NCBI GenBank assembly: GCA_937127245.1
Contig: CAKZLU010000034.1
Coordinates: forward strand, 1 to 64,000
Length of the DNA stretch: 64,000 nt
Source of the DNA: an uncultured Actinomycetes bacterium
Lineage (GTDB): Bacteria > Actinomycetota > Geothermincolia > Fen-727 > JACVIW01
Direction: 5' to 3'
Numbering within the stretch: the stretch's first letter is position 1; each line of letters starts with the position of its first letter. Below the pieces are notes generated by a model. The model was not told the DNA's origin. It saw only the letters and a list, made by a program, of their open reading frames with translations, and did not search any database. This document shows, piece by piece, positions 27,799 through 37,393 of the stretch. Made by a program: the position numbers and the translations under genes.

Positions 27799-28437
27799 TT
27801 ACGAGCGCATAATTGTTTTAATCCCGTTTATTCCGAAAAGAAAGGCAAAAATCATCACCATTGCCGAGCAGGCATACAACAGTCCGTGGTACAACTTCGT
27901 GCTAATCCTTCCCCTTCCCTTCGAAACAAGAAACGAGACCACGGAATACCAGATGAGGTCTGCCATCACGTGCCCGCTTAAGAAAAAAGCCATTCCCACG
28001 AGACCGTGTTTTAACGAAAGGAGAATGTATCTCGCGCCGATGGTGGCCCACCACACAATCCATCCTGGATTTGAGACGCTTGCCCATATACCGGCGAAGA
28101 AAGGTCCCCATCCAACTTCTTTCCTGGCGCTTAAGTCAATTTCAACTCCTTTCCTTATCTCAATGAATATCTTTAATGACAGCCAGGCAAGAAAAATCGC
28201 CCCGACGACTCCGATAACGCCAACGGCAAGGTCGTTGTTTAAGAACTTGTTTAAACCGAGCGTGAAAACAACCGCGAGGATTAGTTCGGGCACAGCGTGA
28301 CCAGCGACAATAACCGGACCGGCAAGAAAGCCCTTCTTGTAGGACTCGGCGACGGCAACGGAAAGAAGTGGCCCAGGCATCAGAGCGCCTGACAGACCGA
28401 TCCCGAGAGATGAGAGGAAGATACCTATCAAAATCAT
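27799..28437 (-). CDS. LysE/RhtB-family exporter
   Basis: A 212-residue six-helix membrane protein with the LysE-family N-terminal signature GIGLSGALMPGPLLSVAVAES in pieces, GFLAGPVIVAGHA in helix 2 and SNPGWIVWWATIGA in the middle. The family exports amino acids or related small solutes; the substrate here is unknown. Its ATG overlaps the preceding phosphatase gene by 4 bp, so the two are co-translated. Confidence 0.85.
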   Translation of the reverse strand: MILIGIFLSSLGIGLSGALMPGPLLSVAVAESYKKGFLAGPVIVAGHAVPELILAVVFTLGLNKFLNNDLAVGVIGVVGAIFLAWLSLKIFIEIRKGVEIDLSARKEVGWGPFFAGIWASVSNPGWIVWWATIGARYILLSLKHGLVGMAFFLSGHVMADLIWYSVVSFLVSKGRGRISTKLYHGLLYACSAMVMIFAFLFGINGIKTIMRS

Positions 28438-29411
28438 TTAATCGAGGCGCACCCCCCGTATCTTTCAACAAGCCTTCGCATCCCGATTTCGATTTGCTCG
28501 ATGATGAATCTGTGGAAATCCGCATCCCTGGTGAACACGGAGGATATCTGTCCCTTCCCTTTCTCAGGCAGCAGCCGGTAATCACTAAGCGAATTGCCGT
28601 AAGCGTCCGTGATGATGCAACCCGCCTCCCGCGCTATCAGTGCCGCCGCGGCAAGGTCGTGGGGATAATTGTTGAGAACCGCGCCGCGCCCAAGCTTCAA
28701 AAAAAGCTCCATGACCGCCTCGCTTTCATCGGCCATCCTCTGTCCAACGTCAAGATAAAGGTCCAGTTCACCCATGACGACACGAACGATCGAAAACGTG
28801 GCGCTCCCCAGATCAAACAATCCACCGTTTACCGAAGTCATGTCTATCAAATCGCCGAGGACTATCACGAGCGGCTCCGCGGGTCTTCCTCTGAATCCCG
28901 TAGACCAGAAAACGCTCGAGTAATCGTCAATTGGATGAAGCGCAGGCTCAATGGTCTTTCCGTCAACAAACGCCTGAAAGCCGCTCCCTTTCTCCGCCGT
29001 AAAATGACGTCCGCTTTTTATCTCAGCCACCAGGGCGAACGCGACGTCACCAAGCGTAAGTTCAGCCTCTTTCCCGATTGAAAAGGGCGCTGCCGCCACC
29101 GATACGCAGCAAGACTCCAGGCCCGCAACCGCTGGACGAGTCCCATCTATCGGGTCAATTACGAGCACGAAATCGGGTCTGCCCGAAACGGTAAGTCCAC
29201 GATCCTCCGTGTAGAAAGCGATGTCGGTTAATTCTTCAAGAATGTTAACAACCACGACCTCAGCCACTTCGTCAATCCGAAAAGTGACATCGCCGGAGAT
29301 TCCTTGCTTTTCGTATCCCCGCGCTGAAGGCTTCCCCATAAGGGGCCTAACGGCATTTCTCACTTCTTCGGCCAACTTCACGCTTATCGCCCGTGCTTCC
29401 TCAATTCTCAT
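28434..29411 (-). CDS. Inositol monophosphatase-like phosphatase
   Basis: A 325-residue member of the IMPase/FBPase superfamily. The metal-binding motif is VIDPIDGTRP, a Glu-Asp pair sits in FYTEDRGLT, and the C-terminal motif reads PHDLAAAALIAREAG where IMPases usually have WDxAA, so the tryptophan is replaced. Substrate specificity is therefore uncertain (inositol phosphate, fructose bisphosphate or a nucleotide phosphate). It is next to pimA-patA-pgsA, and dephosphorylating inositol phosphate would feed inositol lipid synthesis, but that is inference. The ATG at 29411 has AGAGGT upstream; 12 further upstream codons are open but unsupported. Confidence 0.75.
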   Translation of the reverse strand: MRIEEARAISVKLAEEVRNAVRPLMGKPSARGYEKQGISGDVTFRIDEVAEVVVVNILEELTDIAFYTEDRGLTVSGRPDFVLVIDPIDGTRPAVAGLESCCVSVAAAPFSIGKEAELTLGDVAFALVAEIKSGRHFTAEKGSGFQAFVDGKTIEPALHPIDDYSSVFWSTGFRGRPAEPLVIVLGDLIDMTSVNGGLFDLGSATFSIVRVVMGELDLYLDVGQRMADESEAVMELFLKLGRGAVLNNYPHDLAAAALIAREAGCIITDAYGNSLSDYRLLPEKGKGQISSVFTRDADFHRFIIEQIEIGMRRLVERYGGCASIK

Positions 29412-29510
29412 CCGTGACCTCTTTTCAAGCGCCAAAAAGAGAAACAACTATAACAAATAAATCTTACGCGTTCCCACACCAATGAAAGGAGGTAGGGAAT
29501 GGACGGAAAC

Positions 29511-30611
29511 TTAACATTCCATGTAAATCTTTTCGACCCTGTCCGCGATTGAGCTCCACGAAAATCCCTGCGCCCCCTCAAGCCCGCGCCTTCCAAGTTC
29601 CACTCTCAGTTTCTCGTCGGTAAGAACATCAATAAGAGCGTGATAAAGGCTTTCTGCGTCACCTTTCTTGAAAAGAATGCCGCCCCCGGTTGCGTCGACC
29701 ACCTCGCGGTAGCCGGGAATGTCGGAAACGACCACCGGGGTACCGCAAGCCATAGCCTCGAGCAGAACAAGACCGAAACTCTCGCCGCCCAAAGCTGGGG
29801 CGCAAAAGACGTCCGCCAAGCTGTAAAACACCCGCATCTCCTCATCCGGAAGAAAACCGGGGACGAAGAGCGAATCTTTTGGCAGGCTGTAGGTAGAGAT
29901 GTATTTTTCCTTCGAGTGCCCTTCGCCAACAATGACCAGCTTGCACGAGGGTATGTCCCCAAGCAACTTGCGGAAAGATTCAAGGAGCACCTGAAGCCCT
30001 TTTCTCGGCTCGCCCCTGCCCACAAACAAAATCAATGGGCAATTTTTTACCGGAAAAGAGTCCGGTCTTTTTTCGACCGGTTTGAAGAACGTCGTGTCAA
30101 CCCCGTTAGGAACAATCTCATACTTCCCCGGAAAATACCTGCTCACGAGTTCTTTCGCGGCTTGAGAGACAGCGGTGCAGCAATCAATCCTTCCGCGCAC
30201 ACCTTTCAAAAAAGCCTGCACCAACCGGTAGAGAGCAAGTCCTCCCTCAGCTGAGGCGTGAAACGTCCCAACTGTCCTTGTGGAGGCATACAGGACCGCG
30301 GCAACCGAAACAAGAGGAACAAAAGGCTCGTGAACGTGAACGACGTCGAATCCCCCTCCGAGAAGGATTCTCTTTGCGGACGAAAGGACACGCGGGGAAA
30401 GACAGATTCTTGCTATCGAACGGTTTGCCGGGATCGGAACTGAACTACCGGCTGATATGAATCGCGCGCCCTCCGGCACATCGCCAGTATCGGGGGCGAA
30501 AACGGTAACGCTGTGCCCTTTCCTGGTCATTTCCCGCGTAAGCCCTTTTATATGGTTATTCACTCCGCTCGGATGCCTCCATGAATACGGAGACACGTAA
30601 AGAATTTTCAA
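29511..30611 (-). CDS. pimA: GT4 glycosyltransferase, PimA-like phosphatidylinositol mannosyltransferase
   Basis: A 366-residue GT-B fold glycosyltransferase. The N-terminal half starts with ILYVSPYSWRHPSGVNNHI and has VVHVHEPFVPL and GTFHASAEGG; the C-terminal half has VGRGEPRKGLQVLLESF and the GT4 E(x7)E donor motif ESFGLVLLEAMACGTPVV. Alignment of features and the neighbours patA and pgsA in the actinobacterial order pgsA-patA-pimA point to the first mannosyl transfer onto phosphatidylinositol at the inner membrane face. A different hexose or acceptor remains possible. Starts with TTG after GGAGG. Confidence 0.8.
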   Translation of the reverse strand: MKILYVSPYSWRHPSGVNNHIKGLTREMTRKGHSVTVFAPDTGDVPEGARFISAGSSVPIPANRSIARICLSPRVLSSAKRILLGGGFDVVHVHEPFVPLVSVAAVLYASTRTVGTFHASAEGGLALYRLVQAFLKGVRGRIDCCTAVSQAAKELVSRYFPGKYEIVPNGVDTTFFKPVEKRPDSFPVKNCPLILFVGRGEPRKGLQVLLESFRKLLGDIPSCKLVIVGEGHSKEKYISTYSLPKDSLFVPGFLPDEEMRVFYSLADVFCAPALGGESFGLVLLEAMACGTPVVVSDIPGYREVVDATGGGILFKKGDAESLYHALIDVLTDEKLRVELGRRGLEGAQGFSWSSIADRVEKIYMEC

Positions 30612-30635
30612 TATTCCTCCAGCGAGATAGCTTTT

Positions 30636-31514
30636 TTAGCGCCTGTCGGAGGGCCATGCAGGCATAAACATGTGCCACTGGGCGGGGGCATCCCTTATCA
30701 GACCTTCAAGCCTGTTTGCGATAAGCTGCATCGTCTCTCTTATAACCTTATCCCTTTCACCAGAGTCTGAAACATAAATGGGCTCGGTGACGCGTCCAAC
30801 CCACCGAGTGGGGCCGAGATTCCTGACATTCACGCAAACAATGGGCGACCCGCTTTTCAGCGCAAGAACAGCGGGACCCGGAGGAAGGGTGGTCTTTTCG
30901 CCAAAAAAATTCACCTCAACTCCGGTACCCTTTAAATCCCTGTCGCAAAGCAGGGCAAGAATCTTTCCCGCTTTCAGCGCTCGAACCATGTTCTCCCGCG
31001 TTTCTTCCCTACTGTCGTACGGGAAAATTTCGATCCCCACTCCGGCCCTCAGCCTGACGAAGAAGTCAAAAAGTTCTGGAGGTTTGAGAACTTCGGCAAC
31101 AGCCGCGAAGGGACCCAAGCTCGAAAGATATACCGCACCTGCCTCCCAGGAACCAAAATGAGGGAGCACAACTATCACGCCTTTGCCCGCCTTGACAATT
31201 TCAATAAGCGGCTCCTCGTTTATCTTCGAAAAGCGTTCAAGTATGTATTCCCTTGACTGCGTGGGAAGCCACATTATGTCTATCCAGTACTCGGCGTAGT
31301 AGCGACACGCAGACCTCGCGGTTCTCGCAACCACTCTTTCTGACGCATCGGGTCCAAGAGCCCTTCTCATGTTTTTCTTTATGATTCCTCTCTTTCGAGG
31401 GAAAAGGTAGTAATAAAGAGTGCCTGCTCCCCTGGCTATCTTTTTTGAAACGCTGATCGGAAGCCTCGCGATGATTTGTTCTGAAATGCGGAAAGCGTGG
31501 TATACCAAACTCAA
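30636..31514 (-). CDS. patA: LpxL/HtrB-type acyltransferase, PatA-like
   Basis: 292 residues. The membrane-associated acyltransferase motif HFGSWE (VVLPHFGSWEAG) provides the catalytic His and Glu; PPGPAVLALKSGSPIVCV is the second family block. Between the PimA and PgsA homologues it is best read as the acyltransferase that adds a fatty acid to the mannose of phosphatidylinositol mannoside, as in mycobacteria. It starts with TTG immediately after the pgsA stop. Confidence 0.8.
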   Translation of the reverse strand: MSLVYHAFRISEQIIARLPISVSKKIARGAGTLYYYLFPRKRGIIKKNMRRALGPDASERVVARTARSACRYYAEYWIDIMWLPTQSREYILERFSKINEEPLIEIVKAGKGVIVVLPHFGSWEAGAVYLSSLGPFAAVAEVLKPPELFDFFVRLRAGVGIEIFPYDSREETRENMVRALKAGKILALLCDRDLKGTGVEVNFFGEKTTLPPGPAVLALKSGSPIVCVNVRNLGPTRWVGRVTEPIYVSDSGERDKVIRETMQLIANRLEGLIRDAPAQWHMFMPAWPSDRR

Positions 31515-32183
31515 TCAGACCACCGTCCGGCCCTTCAACTGTCTCCACACTACGTAAATCCTCTCAACAATAGTCTCGACAACGAGCAGCGTGAGAACCC
31601 AAATTGAAACCTTCAGTATCCATGGTGAAATCCCGTTGAAGAAAAGACCGGCGCCCAGAAGCAAAAAACGGGAAGCCCTCGCCATGAGCCCTGCCTTACA
31701 TTCTATGTCCAGAGACTCCGCCTTTGCCCTAACATAGCTTATAAGAAATGAGTTCACCAGCAACATGAGAGTAAAACCTATAAGCAAGCCATCAGAGCGT
31801 TTCATAAAGTAAAGGATAAGACCAGTGTAAACAGCCGCATCACTTATTCGGTCGGAGAAAGAATCGAGAAAAGAGCCGAAAGCGCTTACAAGGTTGAGCT
31901 TTTTCGCCACGTAGCCATCAACTATGTCCAGCACCCCTGAGATTGCGAAGAAAGAGGCGCCCAAGGGGATGGAGCCCACAGCTATGAAGTAGCCTGAGGC
32001 AAGCGCGAAGGCGATGCCCACGCATGTGATTATGTTTGGGGAAAGCCCGAGCACCTCAAAAGGATAAAGAAATGGTTTGAAAAAGTAGTTTGAAAACCAC
32101 CTCAAACCTTCCTCCATCTTTTCGCCCCGCCTCTGTGCAAGCGGGCGCTCCATGGTTTCCCCTCTATCGTTCTTACTTCCCAT
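31515..32183 (-). CDS. pgsA: CDP-alcohol phosphatidyltransferase, probable phosphatidylinositol phosphate synthase
   Basis: 222-residue integral membrane enzyme with about six helices. The CDP-alcohol motif reads DIVDGYVAKKLNLVSAFGSF followed by LDSFSD, keeping the four aspartates and both glycines; the usual Ala-Arg is Ala-Lys. By context it should join CDP-diacylglycerol (from CdsA, encoded 6 kb away) with inositol phosphate, the first step of inositol-lipid synthesis in actinobacteria. Phosphatidylglycerophosphate synthase is the alternative. The frame starts ATG at 32183; a later in-frame ATG at 32120 is also possible. Confidence 0.78.
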   Translation of the reverse strand: MGSKNDRGETMERPLAQRRGEKMEEGLRWFSNYFFKPFLYPFEVLGLSPNIITCVGIAFALASGYFIAVGSIPLGASFFAISGVLDIVDGYVAKKLNLVSAFGSFLDSFSDRISDAAVYTGLILYFMKRSDGLLIGFTLMLLVNSFLISYVRAKAESLDIECKAGLMARASRFLLLGAGLFFNGISPWILKVSIWVLTLLVVETIVERIYVVWRQLKGRTVV

Positions 32184-32235
32184 ATCTCTTAAAAGTCATC
32201 CGCCAAACACTGAAGTGCTTGCCTTCCCGGCTTAA

Positions 32236-33945
32236 TCAAGGGACATTCTCTAAAACGTTGATTATCTTTTCACCAACGTCCATTGCCTCGAATTCTAATT
32301 TCTCCCCTGTGTATCTGACCTTCAAGTCAACCGTTTTCCTCTCCGAGGTTTTCTTTCCAACTATGACCTGAAGTGGAACCCCTATCAGGTCGGCATCATT
32401 GAACTTCACGCCCGGGGATAATTCCCTTTCGTCAAGGAGAACGTCAAATCCCGCGTTCATCATTTTCTGATAGATTTCTCTTCCCATGTTTGACTGCTCA
32501 TCATTGTCCGGATTGAGCACTATTACCTCAATGTCAACCGGCGCGACCGCTTTTGGCCATTTTATGCCGTTTTCATCATGGTGCTGCTCCACAATTGTCG
32601 CAAGCATCCTCGAGGTCCCGATGCCGTATGTGCCCATGATGATGGGTTTTAGAATTCCATCAGCATCGGTAAACAGGGCATTTAAGGGTTTGGAGTATTT
32701 TTCACCGAGTTTGAAGATGTGTCCTATTTCAATGCCACGCGCAATCGCGAGCTCCCCGCCGCATTCAACGCACCTGTCGCCCTCGGTCGCGAGCGCGATG
32801 TCCACAAGGGGTTCCGCTTTGAAGTCCCTGCCTTCCTCCACCCCACGATAGTGGTAGTCGAACTTGTTCGCCCCACAGATGAGCCCCTTTGCCCCCTTCA
32901 ACTCCTCGTCGAACAGCATCTTAACGCCAGAAAGCCCCACGGGGCCGACAAACCCGGCTGTGACCTGGGGGAACAACTCCCTTTCGTCCTCACGCATCTG
33001 ATGGAAATTATCGGTTCCTAGTATCCGCGCGAGTTTTGCCTCGCTGAGTTCTCTGTAACCGGGCACGAAGGCGGCAATCAATTCATCCCCCGCCACATAG
33101 AGCACGCACTTGATGACATTTTCGGAGCTTGAATCCAGAAATGAGGCTACTTCGCTCACAGAGACAAGACAAGGAGTATGGACCTCCTCGAGAGGCAGCG
33201 AGTTTTCCGTCCCGAATTTTTTTCCGGGCCGGTGCCTCTCGAGCTCAGAGTTCGCCCCGTAATCGCATTCCAGGCAGTGAACAACGATGTCCTCACCCAC
33301 GCTTGAAAGAACCATGAACTCGTGAGAGATATCCCCTCCGATCAGTCCTGTTGGGGCCTCGACCACCCTTACATCAAGAGAACACCTTTTTGCGACCGCC
33401 ACGTATGCCTCGTACATTCTCCGGTAGGTATCATCAAGGTCCTCAAAAGAAGTGTGAAAACTGTATGCGTCTTTCATGCGGAACTCACGGCATCTTAAGA
33501 GCCCAAACCTCGGTCTTACCTCGTCCCTGTACTTCGTCTGGATCTGGTAAAGGTTTACGGGAAGGTCCCTGTAAGAAGGAGCGCTTCTTGAAACCGCAAG
33601 CGTAACAAGCTCTTCCGCAGTGGGTCCGAGACAGAATTCCCTCCCTTGCCTGTCTTTCAGTCTCATCATCTCCGGTCCGTACTGAAACCACCTGCCGCTC
33701 TCCCGCCAGGCTTCAGCCGGGTGAAGGTTGGGCAGAACAATCTCGCAAGCGCCGGCGCGATTCATTTCATCCCTTACGATGTTCTCCACTTTCGCCAGCG
33801 CCGAACTCCCAAGAGGGAGAAATGTGTAAATACCCGCGGCGACACTTCTCATCATCCCAGCCCTGATAAGCAATTCATGGCTTGCGATCTCGGCGTCTGC
33901 GGGCTTTTCCTTAAGAGTCGGAACCGTCACCTTTGAGAACTTCAA
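32236..33945 (-). CDS. proS: Prolyl-tRNA synthetase (bacterial type)
   Basis: Charges tRNA-Pro and clears Ala-tRNA-Pro. The 569-residue length and the large insertion between class II motifs 2 and 3 (about residues 225-400, the INS editing domain) show the bacterial architecture. Motifs include MRSVAAGIYTFLPLG, QTKYRDEVRPRFGLLRCREF, MKDAYSFH and GTYGIGTSRMLATIVEQ, with a C-terminal anticodon-binding domain. TTG start at 33945 after AGGAGGATAAGACGC. Downstream of ispG by 26 bp. Confidence 0.96.
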   Translation of the reverse strand: MKFSKVTVPTLKEKPADAEIASHELLIRAGMMRSVAAGIYTFLPLGSSALAKVENIVRDEMNRAGACEIVLPNLHPAEAWRESGRWFQYGPEMMRLKDRQGREFCLGPTAEELVTLAVSRSAPSYRDLPVNLYQIQTKYRDEVRPRFGLLRCREFRMKDAYSFHTSFEDLDDTYRRMYEAYVAVAKRCSLDVRVVEAPTGLIGGDISHEFMVLSSVGEDIVVHCLECDYGANSELERHRPGKKFGTENSLPLEEVHTPCLVSVSEVASFLDSSSENVIKCVLYVAGDELIAAFVPGYRELSEAKLARILGTDNFHQMREDERELFPQVTAGFVGPVGLSGVKMLFDEELKGAKGLICGANKFDYHYRGVEEGRDFKAEPLVDIALATEGDRCVECGGELAIARGIEIGHIFKLGEKYSKPLNALFTDADGILKPIIMGTYGIGTSRMLATIVEQHHDENGIKWPKAVAPVDIEVIVLNPDNDEQSNMGREIYQKMMNAGFDVLLDERELSPGVKFNDADLIGVPLQVIVGKKTSERKTVDLKVRYTGEKLEFEAMDVGEKIINVLENVP

Positions 33946-33971
33946 GCGTCTTATCCTCCTTTTTTAGGTAA

Positions 33972-35036
33972 TCAAAGCCTGCCGACCAAGGAGTCAATCT
34001 CTTCCAACAGCCGCTCTATGACATCTGCGGTCGAAACCCTTGCCACCACTTTCCCTTTCTTGAACACGACCGCACCGCCTCTCACGCCGGCGACCCCTAC
34101 ATCGGCGTCTTTCGCCTCACCTGGACCATTCACCGAGCAACCCATCACCGCTACCTTTATGTTTGCCCGCACGCCTTCAAGACGGCGCTCCACAAGCTGG
34201 GCCAACCTTATAACATCTATCTCCGCTCTCGCGCAGGTCGGGCAAGAAACCACGTCCACCACCCCACCCCTTAAACCGAGAGAAGACAAAATCTTTTTTC
34301 CCACCCTGACTTCCTCAACTGGAGAGGCGGTTAGCGATACCCTTATGGTATCCCCTATTCCCATGTAGAGAAGCGCGCCTATCCCGACGGCGCTCTTAAT
34401 AGTGCCCGAAAACAGCGTTCCCGCTTCCGTTACACCAACGTGAAGTGGCCAGTCTGTCTGGCTGGACACAAGGCAGTATGCCTCGATCGTTCTTGAAACA
34501 TCCGAGGCTTTGACGGATATCTTTATGTTCTCAACCCCGCAATCCTCCAGTACCCTAACGCCCTCCAGAGCGCTTTTCACTAAAGCCTCGGCTTCAGGGT
34601 GCGAGGCCTTTCCCCTGTAACGCCTTTCGAGCGAGCCTGAGTTGACCCCAACCCTTACGGCAACCCCAGCCTTCGCAGCTTCATTTGCCACCCTTTCAAG
34701 ATTTTTCCTTCCCCCGAGAGTCCCGGGATTGACTCTTATGCCAGCAACCCCGGCCGAGATAGAGGCTATCGCGAGTTTGTGGTCAAAGTGAATGTCAGCC
34801 ACGACCGGCAGGGAAGTGCTTTTGACTATCTTCCCAAGAGAAGACAATGCGTCCGAATCGGGAACGGCAACCCTCACTACATCACAGCCGACCTCCTCAA
34901 GCCTGCGTATCTGCCTGATGGTCGCCCTCGCGTTGGTGGTAGGCGTGTTCGTCATCGATTGAACGCTTATCGGCGCGCCCCCTCCCACAGGGAGGTTACC
35001 GAGCATTATCCGTTTCGTTTTCTTCCTATACATCAT
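33972..35036 (-). CDS. ispG: 4-hydroxy-3-methylbut-2-en-1-yl diphosphate synthase (IspG/GcpE)
   Basis: Iron-sulfur enzyme of the MEP isoprenoid pathway that opens the ring of MEcPP to HMBPP. The 354-residue bacterial two-domain form: the TIM barrel begins with ISVQSMTNTPTTNARAT and has VVADIHFDHKLAI; the [4Fe-4S] ligands are in SCPTCARAEID and MGCSVNGPGEAKDADVG. Lies downstream of rseP and dxr in the usual actinobacterial order dxr-rseP-ispG. Confidence 0.96.
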   Translation of the reverse strand: MMYRKKTKRIMLGNLPVGGGAPISVQSMTNTPTTNARATIRQIRRLEEVGCDVVRVAVPDSDALSSLGKIVKSTSLPVVADIHFDHKLAIASISAGVAGIRVNPGTLGGRKNLERVANEAAKAGVAVRVGVNSGSLERRYRGKASHPEAEALVKSALEGVRVLEDCGVENIKISVKASDVSRTIEAYCLVSSQTDWPLHVGVTEAGTLFSGTIKSAVGIGALLYMGIGDTIRVSLTASPVEEVRVGKKILSSLGLRGGVVDVVSCPTCARAEIDVIRLAQLVERRLEGVRANIKVAVMGCSVNGPGEAKDADVGVAGVRGGAVVFKKGKVVARVSTADVIERLLEEIDSLVGRL

Positions 35037-35070
35037 TCAAAAACTTACATCCACTGTTTACTTACGCCAA

Positions 35071-36180
35071 TCAAGGAAGCGGAAGAGGTTCAGTTATATC
35101 AAGGATAGCAAGCCTCAAGGCGATTACCGCAAGCACAGCTATCACCAGGATAGCCACTGGCGTCAATTTCCTCATGTCCACTTTCTTTTTGAAAATCTTT
35201 TCAACGACTATCACTATGATATGCCCGCCATCCAGAGGCGGCAGGGGCATTAAGTTGAATATAGCCAGGAAGATGAGTATTTGACCGAGCATCGCAAGGA
35301 ACTCCGCAAGCCCGTACCTCGCCGCTTGAGCCACAAGCTGCGCCGCCCCGACAATGCTTCTCGGACTTTCCGGAGTGCGCTCGGCTCTCCCTATAAGAAT
35401 CTTGAATGTCTTCACGGAAAAAATCGAGCCGAAAGCCTTCACAAGGAGAACCGAAAGTTTGCCCGTGGTCTGAGCCGAATACACAACCGCCTTTAAAGGA
35501 TTAGACCTCCTCTTTATCGTGTCCTTCATATCCACCTTTATGCCGAGAACTCCTCTTCCGCCAACAGACAGGAGACTTACGGTCTTTTCAATTTCCTTTC
35601 CGTTCCTGACAATCTTCAGTTTCACGTTTTTCCCCGGCCTGGAGGCAAGCTCTCCAACAAGCTCGTCCCACTCTTCGGTCCTGACACCGTTCACGCTGAC
35701 GACATAATCGCCTTTCTTTAATCCAGCCGCGTAAGCGGGTGATGTGTATGTTTTACCTTCTGAAGTTTCGATTGTCTTTGTCACATCGCCCACTTTCGCT
35801 TTCGGTACAGGAACACCGATGGGCCAGTAAACCAGGTAGAAAAGAATCATCGCCAGAAGAACATGGGCGAAAGAGCCAGCAAGAACGACAATGGCTCGTT
35901 TCCAGTGTGGGACACCGTAGTAACTGTGGGGAAAATCCTCCTCGCTTACTTCCTCATCGGGATTCATCCCAAGAATCCTCACGCTGCCGCCGGCCAGAAA
36001 CCATTTCAGCGAATATCTGGTTCCACCCCTGTCCCAACCGGCTATCTCCGGACCGAAACCTATGGAAAACTGCTGGACCTTAATGCCGACCGCGCGAGCG
36101 GCGAGGTAATGCCCGAGTTCGTGAACAAGAATTATTATCGCGACCGCTATGATGCCGACGATTACCCAAATAACTATCAT
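35071..36180 (-). CDS. rseP: Site-2 intramembrane metalloprotease RseP/RasP
   Basis: Cleaves membrane-bound substrates such as anti-sigma factors and leftover signal peptides. The zinc motif HELGH is at residues 20-24 within the first TM helix; a PDZ domain follows (about 130-210, GDYVVSVNGVRTEEW), and the second metal site is NLMPLPPLDGGHI near the C terminus. 369 residues with the ATG at 36180, four bases after the dxr stop; a longer frame inside dxr is rejected. Confidence 0.95.
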   Translation of the reverse strand: MIVIWVIVGIIAVAIIILVHELGHYLAARAVGIKVQQFSIGFGPEIAGWDRGGTRYSLKWFLAGGSVRILGMNPDEEVSEEDFPHSYYGVPHWKRAIVVLAGSFAHVLLAMILFYLVYWPIGVPVPKAKVGDVTKTIETSEGKTYTSPAYAAGLKKGDYVVSVNGVRTEEWDELVGELASRPGKNVKLKIVRNGKEIEKTVSLLSVGGRGVLGIKVDMKDTIKRRSNPLKAVVYSAQTTGKLSVLLVKAFGSIFSVKTFKILIGRAERTPESPRSIVGAAQLVAQAARYGLAEFLAMLGQILIFLAIFNLMPLPPLDGGHIIVIVVEKIFKKKVDMRKLTPVAILVIAVLAVIALRLAILDITEPLPLP

Positions 36181-36184
36181 CAAA

Positions 36185-37351
36185 TCACCCTTTACCGGCA
36201 AGCTTTTCGACAACCGCGCAGGCAGCAGATTGTGCCTGCGCATCCGCTTCCATTATCTCATCAACGCTCAGCCCGGGAAGAGGTTTGTGCTTTTCGAGGA
36301 CACTTTCCACAATGAGCGGGATATCCGTGAACTTGATTCTCTCGTCCAAAAACGCCGTGACCGCGACCTCATCGGCGGCGTTCATCGCCGCGGGATAAGT
36401 CATCCCAGAAACACCGGCGTAACGCGCGAGACGAAGGCAGGGATACCTATTAGTGTCTATCGGCTCGAAAGTCAGACTGCCGTACTCCACAAGGGAAAGA
36501 TACGAAGCCGGACAGGATTCTCTTTCAGGATATAGAAGGGCAAACTGAATCGGTATCCTCATGTCAGGAACGGACATCTGGGCGAGAACGGAACCATCCT
36601 TCATTTCCACCATGGCGTGCACGACGCTCTCTCGATGGAGCGTGACATCGATTGACTCGTATGGAATTTCAAACAGGTAGTGAGCCTCTATTACCTCGAG
36701 CCCCTTATTCATCAGCGTCGCGGAATCAACTGTCACTTTTCTTCCCATGGACCATGTGGGATGAGAAAGTGCCTGGCTTACAGTTACCTTTTCCAGTTCA
36801 TCCAAACTTAAATCGCGAAAAGCGCCCCCGCTCGCGGTGAGAATCAGCCTCCTTATGTCCTCGCTATTCTCGCCCCTTATGCATTGAAAGAGACCGGAGT
36901 GCTCGCTGTCTACCGGTATGATCATCCTCCCACTTTTTCTGACCTGCTCCATCACGATATTCCCGGCGGTAACTAAAGCCTCTTTGTTGGCGAGCGCAAC
37001 GTTTCTCCCCGATTTAAGAAGCCTCAAAGTGGGCATCAAGCCAGAAATTCCCACCAGCGAGTTTAGCGCTATATCAGCCGGCGCTTCATCTATCATGTCA
37101 ATGAGCCCCCGCTCACCCGAGTAAAGCTCAATCCCCGCTTCCGAAAACGCGGATTTAAAAGCCAGCGCGCTTTGCTCATCGGCAAGGCATGCCCTTTCAA
37201 CTCCGAGTTCGAGAGCCTGCCTCAGCAATATTTCCCCACTCGAATACGCGGAGATAGCACTAACTCTGATCCGATCAGGAAATCTTCTGGCAACCTCGAC
37301 AGCCTGCGAGCCTATAGACCCGGTTGAGCCTAAAATGATTATTTGTCTCAA
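36185..37351 (-). CDS. dxr: 1-deoxy-D-xylulose-5-phosphate reductoisomerase
   Basis: NADPH-dependent enzyme making MEP, the first committed step of this isoprenoid route. 388 residues. NADPH loop IILGSTGSIGSQAVE; LANKEALVTAG; metal/substrate region PVDSEHSGLFQ; TASGGAFRD loop; and HPTWSMGRKVTVDSATLMNK split around the conserved sequence. Starts with TTG, 42 bp after cdsA, with only weak Shine-Dalgarno support. Confidence 0.96.
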   Translation of the reverse strand: MRQIIILGSTGSIGSQAVEVARRFPDRIRVSAISAYSSGEILLRQALELGVERACLADEQSALAFKSAFSEAGIELYSGERGLIDMIDEAPADIALNSLVGISGLMPTLRLLKSGRNVALANKEALVTAGNIVMEQVRKSGRMIIPVDSEHSGLFQCIRGENSEDIRRLILTASGGAFRDLSLDELEKVTVSQALSHPTWSMGRKVTVDSATLMNKGLEVIEAHYLFEIPYESIDVTLHRESVVHAMVEMKDGSVLAQMSVPDMRIPIQFALLYPERESCPASYLSLVEYGSLTFEPIDTNRYPCLRLARYAGVSGMTYPAAMNAADEVAVTAFLDERIKFTDIPLIVESVLEKHKPLPGLSVDEIMEADAQAQSAACAVVEKLAGKG

Positions 37352-37393
37352 GGTAAAAACACCATCCCAGAGGAACTATAGGGTCTGGATACT

